From assembly GCA_945631445.1 (NCBI GenBank), contig CALZCR010000130.1:1-5829 (forward strand): 5,829 nucleotides of DNA, written 5' to 3'. The position numbers and the translations under genes are program-made. The stretch's first letter is position 1, and every line of letters begins with the position of its first letter. Of the stretch, positions 1 to 5,394 are shown piece after piece. Source of the stretch: an uncultured Corynebacterium sp. (GTDB lineage Bacteria; Actinomycetota; Actinomycetes; Mycobacteriales; Mycobacteriaceae). The notes beneath the pieces were generated by a model. The model did no database searches. It was not told the origin of the DNA and saw nothing but the letters and a program-made list of their open reading frames with translations.

Positions 1-181
1 CCTGCCCAGCGAGGACGGGGAGGTGGACGACGAGGTCGACGCCTTCGCCGAGGATGTTGAGGTGGGCGTCGGTGATCAGTGCCGCGACTTCGACGATGAC
101 GTGCTTGTCCACGTCCAGGCCGGTCATTTCGAGGTCGATCCAGACGAGGCGGTCGTCTTTGGCGGGCGTGTCCGGGGTCAT
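1..181 (-). CDS. orn: Oligoribonuclease, N-terminal part (cut by window edge)
   Basis: Orn is a 3'-5' exoribonuclease of the DEDDh family that finishes RNA decay by degrading fragments of two to about five nucleotides in the cytoplasm. Sixty codons are visible from an ATG at 181-179; the 3' end lies beyond the left edge. The translation carries [12 protein letters not shown] at residues 12-23, with D16 and E18 forming the first acidic pair of the DEDD active site. [18 protein letters not shown] (36-53) follows, as in E. coli and mycobacterial Orn. The residues just after H53 (LPVLAG) look two or three shorter than E. coli or mycobacterial Orn. The start is supported by AGAAGGA eight bases upstream (190-196). 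The gene is divergent from nrdD. Identification is firm; only about a quarter of the protein is seen. Confidence 0.93.
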   Translation of the reverse strand, partial: MTPDTPAKDDRLVWIDLEMTGLDVDKHVIVEVAALITDAHLNILGEGVDLVVHLPVLAGQ

Positions 182-189
182 TTTGTGGG

Positions 190-226
190 TCCTTCTGGGT
201 TGTGTCGCATTGATGATCCCACCTTA
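190..226 (-). promoter_or_regulatory. Candidate orn promoter -10 and ribosome binding site
   Basis: Reading the minus strand, TAAGGT (226-221) fits the actinobacterial TANNNT -10 pattern. It would place transcription start near 214-213, giving a leader of a little over 30 bases. AGAAGGA (196-190) is a good Shine-Dalgarno sequence eight bases before the orn ATG. I see no convincing -35. The ribosome binding site is solid; the -10 is a guess from sequence alone. Confidence 0.45.
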
Positions 227-258
227 TCGGAGCGGGTGGGCTCCGCTGGCGGCTCACA

Positions 259-276
259 CGCGGGGCCCGCGCGGGC
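259..276. repeat. Overlapping GC-only palindromes in orn/nrdD intergenic region
   Basis: CGCGGG-G-CCCGCG (259-271) and GCCCGCGCGGGC (265-276) are perfect overlapping palindromes. They lie upstream of the candidate orn -10 and could form competing hairpins or bind a regulator. Short GC palindromes also arise by chance in GC-rich DNA, so no function is assigned. Confidence 0.35.
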
Positions 277-322
277 ACTAAATGCGCCGTGGCGAATCCG
301 CCACAGCCACTACAGGTAGTGT
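275..322. promoter_or_regulatory. Candidate tandem NrdR boxes upstream of nrdD
   Basis: NrdR is the ATP/dATP-sensing repressor of ribonucleotide reductase operons. It usually binds two 16-bp boxes (consensus acaCwAtATaTwGtgt) separated by about 15-16 bp. CCACTACAGGTAGTGT at 307-322 matches 12 of 16 positions by my count, including both CTA/TAG cores. GCACTAAATGCGCCGT at 275-290 matches 9 of 16, mostly in its left half. The gap between them is 16 bp, the expected helical spacing. The right box also belongs to a longer palindrome cluster, so another regulator could be the real ligand. The consensus and spacing are from family knowledge; the assignment is inference. Confidence 0.45.
289..304. 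repeat. Inverted repeat GTGGCG-N4-CGCCAC
   Basis: A perfect 6-bp inverted repeat with a four-base AATC centre. It lies almost exactly between the two candidate NrdR boxes. It may be an operator for a dimeric regulator or a chance GC-rich palindrome. I recognise no regulator for it. Confidence 0.35.
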
Positions 323-331
323 GTACTACCT
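308..331. promoter_or_regulatory. Two interlocked palindromes, probable operator
   Basis: CACTAC-AG-GTAGTG (308-321) and AGGTAGT-GTGT-ACTACCT (314-331) are both perfect and share the central GTAGT arm. The result is three alternating copies of one half-site (ACTAC / GTAGT / ACTAC) in 24 bp. Stacked half-sites like this suggest cooperative binding of a dimeric regulator. The left palindrome is also the core of the better candidate NrdR box. It lies 107 bp before the nrdD start codon and may control nrdDG, orn or both. Confidence 0.5.
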
Positions 332-373
332 ATCTCTGCGATATGAGTAGACGATCACCGTCCGCTACAGTTC

Positions 374-402
374 TTGGTACTCCCAATTACCTCCGTGTAA
401 TT
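374..402 (+). promoter_or_regulatory. Candidate nrdDG promoter overlapped by palindrome AATTAC-N6-GTAATT
   Basis: TTGGTA (374-379) and TGTAAT (396-401), spaced 16 bp, resemble -35 and -10 hexamers, with 4/6 and 5/6 matches to TTGACA and TATAAT. Transcription would start near 408, about 30 bases before the nrdD ATG. A perfect inverted repeat, AATTAC (385-390) and GTAATT (397-402), fills the spacer and covers the -10, where a repressor would block RNA polymerase. Other -10-like strings, TATGAG at 342-347 and TACAGT at 366-371, could serve upstream starts. The stretch is AT-rich compared with its surroundings, which supports a regulatory role. Confidence 0.4.
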
Positions 403-424
403 ACGCGCCCGCCCTGACCTGAAG

Positions 425-431
425 AAAAGGA
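425..431 (+). promoter_or_regulatory. nrdD ribosome binding site
   Basis: AAAAGGA lies six bases before the ATG at 438 and supports that start. The ATP-cone domain begins about 18 residues in, so this start leaves the domain complete. Confidence 0.7.
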
Positions 432-437
432 TCCGCC

Positions 438-2603
438 ATGACCGCCCCCGCCGCTTCCGCCGTCGTCTCCCCAGCTACCGAGGACCTCGCCCGCACGATC
501 GCCGTGCGCAAGAAAGACGGGCGCACCGTGGCGTATCGCCCGCGCAAGATCCTCAACGACCTGAACTCCGCCGAGCGCGTCTTCGGCGTGGAGTTCCACG
601 CCTCAAAGGCCCAGCTCGTCGAGACGGTCACTCGGCGCGCGGCGGAGCACCGCACGATCGACAGCGCGGAGCTCTTTCGCATCGTGGAAGACGTGTTGGC
701 GCAGTCCCCGGCGGTGCTGGCCGCCTTCCGGGAGTACAAGCGTCGGCAAGACGAGTTGATCGCCGGGTCCACGGACGTGGCGCACGCGATCGCCCGCGTG
801 GTGGAGGGCGACGCGAAGGTGCTGGCGGAAAACGGCAACAAAGACGCGCGCACCTTCACCACCCAGCGCGAGATCCTCGCGGGCTCGGTGACCAAGGCCA
901 AGGGGCTGCAGATGTTGCCGGCGGACGTCCGGCGCGCGCACATCAAGGGGTTGATCCACGTCCACGACCTGGACCGCTCCCCGTTTGCGGCGATGCCGAA
1001 CTGTTCGCTGCCGGATTTCGAGTACCTGCTGAGCAACGGTTTCGTCCTGGGCAACGCGCGGATCGAGCCTCCGCGCTCCATCGGGGTGGCGGCGACGTTG
1101 CTGGTGCAGTTGCTCGGCGCGATCAGCGGGGAGCAATACGGCGGCATTTCGATCCACGAGATCGACAGGCTGCTCGAGCCTTACGCGGAGAAGACCCTGG
1201 CGAAGAACCGGGCGCTGTTTCACGACGCCGGGTCGTCGGGCGCCGAGGAGCGCGCCAAGGCCAAGACGGTCAAAGACATCTACGACGCCATGCAGGCCTT
1301 CGAATACCAGGTCAACACCTTGACCACCGCGGCGGCGCAGACCCCGTTCACCTCCATCTCCTTAGGCATGGGCACCTCCTGGTGCGCGCGCGAAATCCAG
1401 AAGGCGATCCTCGCGGTCCGGGAGAAGGGCATGAGCGGGGAGACCGCCATCTTCCCGAAGATCCTTTTCTTCGTCGACGAAGGCGTCAACCTCGCGCCGG
1501 GCGATCCGAACTACGACGTCAAGCAGGACGCGATGCGCTGTTCCATGCGCCGCATCTACCCGGACTTGATCTCCGTGCCGCGCATCCGGGAAGAAAAGGG
1601 CGGGCAGCTGATCACCCCGATGGGCTGCCGCTCTTTCCTGCACCCGTGGACCAACGCCGCCGGCGAGCAGGAACTGGTCGGCCGCAACAACCTGGGCGTG
1701 GTCTCGATCAACCTGCCGCGCATCGCGATCGCCGCCGAAGGATCCCTCGCGGACTTCTTCGCCGGCCTGGACGAGGCCATGGACCTGACGGTGCGCGCGT
1801 TGCAGATCCGCGAGGACGTCGTGCTCTCCGCCGACCTGGACAACGCGCCGGTGATGTACACCCAGGGCGGCATGGGCGATCCGGCCGGTAAAACCAGCGT
1901 GCGCGACTTCTACACCGGCGACAACCACAAACGCTCCTCGATCTCGATGGGCTATATCGGCGTGCACAACGCCATGGTCGCGCTGACGGGGCAGCAGCGC
2001 TGGCACGACGACGCCGAGCATCGCGCCTTGTCACGTCGCATCCTGGAGCGCATGAACGCGCGGGTCGACGCGGCCCAGGTGGACTTCCACGCCCGCCTGT
2101 CCGTCTACGCCACGCCGTCGGAATCCCTGTGCGACCGCTTCGCCGAACTCGACCGCGCCCGCTTCGGGGAGATCGCCGGCGTCAACGACACCGAGTACTA
2201 CGAAAACTCCTTCCACTTCCCGAGCCACCTGGACACCAACCCGGTGGCCAAGATCCGCTTCGAAGCCGAGTACATGCCCCTGACCCCGGGCGGATTCATG
2301 TACTACGTCGAGGCGCCGAACCTGCTGGGCAACCCCGCCGCCTTCGAGGCCATCTGGGACGAGGCCTTCGACCACGTCGGCTACTTCGGGATCAACTCAC
2401 CGGTGGACGAGTGTTTCGCCTGCGGCTTCGAGGGCGAGTTCCGCTGCGACGCCGACGGCTACGTGTGCCCCGGCTGCGGCAACCGCGACGAGGCCCAGGC
2501 CTCGGTCACCCGCCGGCTGTGCGGCTACCTCGGCTCGCCGATGAAACGCCCCGTGGTCGCCGGCAAACAGTCCGAGATCAACGCCCGCGTCAAGCACATG
2601 TAG
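438..2603 (+). CDS. nrdD: Anaerobic (class III) ribonucleoside-triphosphate reductase
   Basis: NrdD reduces ribonucleoside triphosphates to deoxyribonucleotides without oxygen, using a glycyl radical installed by NrdG. The 721-residue length is close to E. coli NrdD (712). Residues about 18-108 form an N-terminal ATP-cone (VRKKDGRTVAYRPRKI), the allosteric activity site sensing ATP/dATP. C189 in MPNCSLPDF and C397 in PMGCRSF correspond to the two active-site cysteines of the E. coli/T4 enzymes. GRNNLGVVSINLPRIAI (415-431) is the adjacent conserved block. C659, C662, C677 and C680 form the C-terminal zinc site, and G696 in RRLCGYLGS is the expected radical glycine. All key residues are present, so the enzyme should be active. 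Similarity around both cysteines points to the formate-using subtype, which is inference. It is the first gene of an operon with nrdG, 14 bases apart. Confidence 0.97.
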   Translation: MTAPAASAVVSPATEDLARTIAVRKKDGRTVAYRPRKILNDLNSAERVFGVEFHASKAQLVETVTRRAAEHRTIDSAELFRIVEDVLAQSPAVLAAFREYKRRQDELIAGSTDVAHAIARVVEGDAKVLAENGNKDARTFTTQREILAGSVTKAKGLQMLPADVRRAHIKGLIHVHDLDRSPFAAMPNCSLPDFEYLLSNGFVLGNARIEPPRSIGVAATLLVQLLGAISGEQYGGISIHEIDRLLEPYAEKTLAKNRALFHDAGSSGAEERAKAKTVKDIYDAMQAFEYQVNTLTTAAAQTPFTSISLGMGTSWCAREIQKAILAVREKGMSGETAIFPKILFFVDEGVNLAPGDPNYDVKQDAMRCSMRRIYPDLISVPRIREEKGGQLITPMGCRSFLHPWTNAAGEQELVGRNNLGVVSINLPRIAIAAEGSLADFFAGLDEAMDLTVRALQIREDVVLSADLDNAPVMYTQGGMGDPAGKTSVRDFYTGDNHKRSSISMGYIGVHNAMVALTGQQRWHDDAEHRALSRRILERMNARVDAAQVDFHARLSVYATPSESLCDRFAELDRARFGEIAGVNDTEYYENSFHFPSHLDTNPVAKIRFEAEYMPLTPGGFMYYVEAPNLLGNPAAFEAIWDEAFDHVGYFGINSPVDECFACGFEGEFRCDADGYVCPGCGNRDEAQASVTRRLCGYLGSPMKRPVVAGKQSEINARVKHM

Positions 2604-2610
2604 AAGGAGA
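2602..2610 (+). promoter_or_regulatory. nrdG ribosome binding site overlapping the nrdD stop codon
   Basis: AGAAGGAGA starts inside the nrdD TAG (2601-2603) and ends seven bases before the ATG at 2618. This strong Shine-Dalgarno fixes the nrdG start and implies translation coupled to nrdD from one transcript. Confidence 0.8.
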
Positions 2611-2617
2611 CCGCCCC

Positions 2618-3223
2618 ATGTACCGCGCGCCGAACACTTCCGCCGAACGCTTGACGACGATCGCCCGTGCCGATCAGCGCTCCCGCACCTGGGCGCAGAC
2701 CGAGGTGCTGCGCATCGCCGACTACAAGCCCTTCCAAGTCCTCGACGGCGAGGGCCTGCGCTGCTCGCTCTACGTCTCGTACTGCCCGTTTCGCTGCCTC
2801 GGCTGCTACAACAAAGCCGCGCAGAAGAAGAACTACGGGTTCGCCTACACCGCGGAGCTGGAGGAACGCATCCTCCAGGATCTTTCCCAGCCGCACGTGG
2901 CCGGCCTGACGCTGGTCGGCGGCGAACCCTTCCTCTCCGCGAAGCACCTGCTTGCCCTGGTGCGCCGCATCCGCGCGGAGGTGCCCGGCGCAACCATCTG
3001 GTCCTACTCCGGCTACACCTGGGAGACCCTGCAGAGCTTCACCGACGAACGCCGCGATCTGCTGCGCGAGCTGGACGTGCTCATCGACGGCCAGTTCATC
3101 GCCGAAGAACGCGACGAGGCCTGCGTGCCGACGTTCGCCGGCTCCGCCAACCAGCGCCTCATCGACGTGCCCGTCTCCCTGGCCGACGGCGTCGTCGTGG
3201 CCTACGCACAGGCGGTGGTGTAG
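2618..3223 (+). CDS. nrdG: Anaerobic ribonucleotide reductase activating protein (radical SAM)
   Basis: NrdG is the radical-SAM activase that cleaves S-adenosylmethionine at a [4Fe-4S] cluster and abstracts a hydrogen from the C-terminal glycine of NrdD. The product is 201 residues. The cluster motif is C56-x3-C60-x2-C63 in CPFRCLGCYNK, the NrdG signature. It is preceded by DGEGLRCSLYVSYC, equivalent to NGPGTRCTLFVSGC in E. coli. LTLVGGEPF (97-105) holds the GGE SAM-binding motif. WSYSGYTWE (128-136) and DVLIDGQF (153-160) match conserved blocks further on. It is longer than E. coli NrdG (154 residues), mainly through about 30 extra N-terminal residues. The ATG at 2618 is chosen for its strong ribosome binding site; the frame is open further upstream only inside nrdD. 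Sensitivity of cluster and radical to oxygen implies function without oxygen. Confidence 0.96.
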   Translation: MYRAPNTSAERLTTIARADQRSRTWAQTEVLRIADYKPFQVLDGEGLRCSLYVSYCPFRCLGCYNKAAQKKNYGFAYTAELEERILQDLSQPHVAGLTLVGGEPFLSAKHLLALVRRIRAEVPGATIWSYSGYTWETLQSFTDERRDLLRELDVLIDGQFIAEERDEACVPTFAGSANQRLIDVPVSLADGVVVAYAQAVV

Positions 3224-3238
3224 GGAGAGACCGGTCGG

Positions 3239-3250
3239 TAGTCTGAAAAT
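3239..3250 (+). promoter_or_regulatory. Candidate leaderless promoter of the membrane-protein gene
   Basis: TAGTCT (3239-3244) fits the TANNNT -10 pattern and ends six bases before the ATG at 3251. Transcription would begin at or next to the A of the start codon. No Shine-Dalgarno lies at the normal distance; the nearest purine run, GGGAGAGA, is over 20 bases upstream. Leaderless genes of this design are common in actinobacteria. No clear -35 is visible. An 8-bp palindrome GACCGGTC (3229-3236) precedes the -10. Confidence 0.5.
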
Positions 3251-4279
3251 ATGATCATAGTGATAGCGGCAGTCGGCCTCATCCTGCTCGCCTTTTGGGT
3301 GTGGGCCGCCCTGGTGGCGCACCGGTGGAAGAAGACCGCCGACGAACTCGAACAGCGTTCCTGGCCGACCCGCAAATTCGACGCCAGCATCGACTCCGAT
3401 CCCCACCGGCTGGCCGTGGCCACCGGCGGGCGCTCCGGGTTGCTGACGGTCCTGCTCGTCCAGGCTCGCCGCCAGGGGCTGCTCGACGTCGGCGACCGCG
3501 GCCTCGAAGCCGCCGCACCCCTGCGGTCAGACTCCTCCGACCTCGTCGAACGCGTCGCCGCCGAAGCCACCTCCGAGGCTCCCGAAGCGGCGCTGCGGGA
3601 CCCGTCCTCCGCGCTGTGGGAGGCCTCGCGAAAAACCGCGGGACGGCTCCAACACGGCGGGTTGTGGCGCAGCGACGAAGAATACGAGGCCTACCGGCCG
3701 CTGCGCGAAGCGGACCAGTCTTTCGTCGGCACCAAGCAGTGGACCTACGTGGCGACCTTCATCCTCTTATTCCTCCTGCTCGGCTATGAAGCCTTCACCG
3801 GCGAACCAATGCTGTCGGTGATCATCTTCGCCCTCGTGCCCTGGCCGCTGGCCTACTCCTGGTGGGTGGCCTCCAAAGTCCAGCGCGTCGCCTACCGCCT
3901 GGTCACCGACGCCGGTTACGGCTACCGGCGTACCCTCTACATCCGCAATGCCGAGCAAAAGCTGCGCGACACTTATGCCGAGCGCTACATCAAAGACTTG
4001 GACCCGAGGATCAAGAAGCTGCTGACCCGCCCGCTGAAGCTCTCCGACTTCGACCTGCGGGTGGCGCTATTTGGCACGCTCGCGCTGAAAGAGGACAAGG
4101 CTTTTCAGCGGCAGGTCAAGAGGCTCGGCGATTCCGTGAAGTCCGCCTCCGCCGCCGCCTCCCGCCACGGAGAGAGGGACAGCGGCGTCGACGTGATGCT
4201 CAACGACTACGCGCGCTTCGGCGACGGCGTCCAGCGCGACGAGATCACCGCCACCGCGAACCTGGACAAGAAGGTCTAG
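3251..4279 (+). CDS. Uncharacterised membrane protein with three predicted helices
   Basis: I do not recognise this 342-residue protein. Residues 1-23 form a hydrophobic helix followed by HRWKK, a likely uncleaved anchor with the next region in the cytoplasm. Residues 50-80 (PHRLAVATGGRSG, then QARRQGLLDV) resemble the GG-R and small-helix pattern seen before GLL in some actinobacterial membrane proteins of the TIGR04222 type, a weak hint only. A charged, Ala/Glu-rich stretch (about 95-160) leads to two further helices, about 165-181 and 187-207. The C-terminal 135 residues are soluble, basic and largely helical (IRNAEQKLRDTYAERY, DPRIKKLLTRPLKL). I see no catalytic motif. It lies 27 bases after nrdG but probably has its own leaderless start. 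Orientation between orn and cmrA matches mycobacterial Rv2510c, so it may be the positional counterpart of that gene; homology is unproven. Confidence 0.8.
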   Translation: MIIVIAAVGLILLAFWVWAALVAHRWKKTADELEQRSWPTRKFDASIDSDPHRLAVATGGRSGLLTVLLVQARRQGLLDVGDRGLEAAAPLRSDSSDLVERVAAEATSEAPEAALRDPSSALWEASRKTAGRLQHGGLWRSDEEYEAYRPLREADQSFVGTKQWTYVATFILLFLLLGYEAFTGEPMLSVIIFALVPWPLAYSWWVASKVQRVAYRLVTDAGYGYRRTLYIRNAEQKLRDTYAERYIKDLDPRIKKLLTRPLKLSDFDLRVALFGTLALKEDKAFQRQVKRLGDSVKSASAAASRHGERDSGVDVMLNDYARFGDGVQRDEITATANLDKKV

Positions 4280-4286
4280 GTGGCGG

Positions 4287-4334
4287 GGCCTGGGGCTGTT
4301 GCCCCATAGGCCTTACCCCATAGGCCGCGTTTTT
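4287..4334 (+). terminator. Transcription terminator after the membrane-protein gene
   Basis: GGCCT-GGGGC-TGTT-GCCCC-AT-AGGCC (4287-4312) folds into a 10-bp stem with a two-base bulge, starting seven bases after the stop codon. A second possible stem, GGCCT (4309-4313) with AGGCC (4322-4326), is followed by GCG and TTTTT (4330-4334), an intrinsic terminator layout. The two compete for 4309-4312, and both compete with the large inverted repeat at 4296-4389. Confidence 0.6.
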
Positions 4335-4389
4335 CCCTCGAAATCCCCTCTTTTCGGAGCCCTATGGGGCAAGGCCTATGGGGTAACAG
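4296..4389. repeat. 29-bp inverted repeat built from four copies of TTRCCCCATAGG
   Basis: The left arm (4296-4324) and right arm (4361-4389) are inverted copies matching at 27 of 29 positions, around a 36-base loop. Each arm holds two tandem 14-bp-period copies of TTRCCCCATAGG, with CCCCATAGG cores at 4302-4310 and 4316-4324 and their complements at 4361-4369 and 4375-4383. The two mismatches are swapped, one G and one A in each arm. RNA from either strand therefore has one G-U wobble and one A-C mismatch. It sits between converging genes and probably acts as a bidirectional terminator. The TAG stop of the minus-strand gene lies inside it at 4376-4378. A small mobile or dispersed repeat is an alternative. 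Confidence 0.75.
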
Positions 4390-5305
4390 TGCGGTGGGCC
4401 CGGCGCGCCAGCGCCCGCGCGACCAGCTCCACCATCGGGACGCTACCGTCTGCCGTCGGAATCATCTCCGCGTGCCCGATCCGCAGCACCGTGTACCCGA
4501 GGTTCTGCAGCGCCTTTTCCCGCTGCCGCTCTTCCCGCAGGACCTGGTCGGTGGGCTTGCCGTACGTGACGCCGTCGTATTTGACCTGGCCGTCCACCTC
4601 GATGACCAACCACTCATCCAGAAGCAGGTCGACCCGGATCTGCCGCCCGCCCGCTGTTATGCGAGCCTGGGTGCGTACCTTCTTTACCCCGGGCAGCTCC
4701 GCCAGGCGGAGCAGCGCACGGGCCTGCGACTCCTTGGGACTCTCGGACTTCTCGTCGCACAGCTGCACCGCCCGCCGGTACTTTGCGATTCCGTGCACCC
4801 GCAGCCGTTCCCCCGCAGCGAGAAGCCGCTGCACGCTCAGACCGGGAAAGCGCCGCAGCGCGGAGTCAATCGCGACGATTCCTTCGACCACCCCGTGACG
4901 GCGGGCGATATCGACCAGGGTGCGCTCGACGCCGGTGACGCGAAGACCACCCACCACCAGCACCTCGGAGCGAGGCACCCGGCTGCCGTAGTAGCGCGTG
5001 CGGGGCGCCCGCTGAGACTTCGGGGGCGTTCGGTCGCTGTCCACATAACCGAGTTCGACGGTGTCGTCCCAGCTGAGCACCTCGATTCCGAGAACGCGGG
5101 CGGCCGACAGCGAACACAAGACCGCCCGGTCGGCGGCCAGCCCGAAGGCCCGGGCCCGGACTTCGGCCTGCCGCCACGGAGGCAGCTTCCGGTAGGCGAC
5201 GGCGTCGACGGCGATTTCCGGGGCGAGCGGCAGCAGCGCGCCGTCGGTAAGTCGGGCGCGGGTGGCGGTGTCGTAGCTGGTCAGACGGCGCAGGTCGGTG
5301 AACAT
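4376..5305 (-). CDS. AbiEi-like / DUF559 endonuclease-fold protein
   Basis: This protein has the layout of a large actinobacterial family: an N-terminal region like AbiEi-type antitoxins, then a C-terminal DUF559 domain of the PD-(D/E)XK (Vsr-like) fold. With the start at 5305 it has 309 residues. LSAARVLGI (66-74) and GLRVTGVERTLVDIARRHG (120-138) match the AbiEi-like part. SPKESQARALLRLAELPGV (189-207) opens the nuclease-like domain. Candidate active-site residues are E192, D226 in RVDLL, E236 and D238 in VIEVDG, and K242. RQREKALQNLGYTVLRIG (260-277) closes it. An in-frame ATG at 5419 would add 38 residues overlapping cmrA and unlike the family, so I prefer M at 5305, though no good ribosome binding site precedes it. 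No AbiEii toxin gene is adjacent. Its function is unknown; nuclease activity is a fold-based inference. Confidence 0.85.
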   Translation of the reverse strand: MFTDLRRLTSYDTATRARLTDGALLPLAPEIAVDAVAYRKLPPWRQAEVRARAFGLAADRAVLCSLSAARVLGIEVLSWDDTVELGYVDSDRTPPKSQRAPRTRYYGSRVPRSEVLVVGGLRVTGVERTLVDIARRHGVVEGIVAIDSALRRFPGLSVQRLLAAGERLRVHGIAKYRRAVQLCDEKSESPKESQARALLRLAELPGVKKVRTQARITAGGRQIRVDLLLDEWLVIEVDGQVKYDGVTYGKPTDQVLREERQREKALQNLGYTVLRIGHAEMIPTADGSVPMVELVARALARRAHRTVTP

Positions 5306-5356
5306 GCGGCCCAGCGTGGCAGGCCCAGCCACGCCGGGGCGCACCGCCGACGCACA

Positions 5357-5385
5357 CCTGTGGATGGTCCCCGTCCATCCACAGG
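5357..5385. repeat. Perfect 11-bp inverted repeat (terminator or operator)
   Basis: CCTGTGGATGG (5357-5367) and CCATCCACAGG (5375-5385) are perfect complements around a seven-base TCCCCGT centre. On the minus strand the stem begins nine bases after the cmrA stop codon, so it may be its terminator, but no T run follows. It is also 52 bases upstream of the preferred DUF559-gene start and could regulate that gene. The arms contain CCATCCACA, two mismatches from the DnaA box TTATCCACA. The rest of 5306-5394 holds no gene. Confidence 0.6.
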
Positions 5386-5394
5386 AATGACCGC

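Noticed and set aside
23..319. 98-codon plus-strand open frame at the left edge
   Set aside because: It is antisense to orn, which has the DxE active-site motif, and then runs through the palindrome-rich intergenic region.
182..437. Riboswitch (cobalamin or other) before nrdD
   Set aside because: The likely leader is only about 30-90 bases. I see no conserved riboswitch core, and class III reductase does not use cobalamin. The palindromes fit protein operators better.
401..1147. Long open frame on the minus strand opposite the start of nrdD
   Set aside because: It lies antisense to a well-supported gene, has Arg/Ser/Ala-rich composition without a family pattern and no ribosome binding site. 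It is a by-product of GC-rich codon use.
2525..3406. 293-codon minus-strand open frame across the nrdG region
   Set aside because: It is antisense to nrdG, which has intact radical-SAM motifs, and it spans parts of three genes. No recognisable domain.
4296..4389. CRISPR array
   Set aside because: The repeat unit is about 12 bp, present as two tandem pairs in opposite orientation with 2-bp spacing, not regularly spaced direct repeats with unique spacers.
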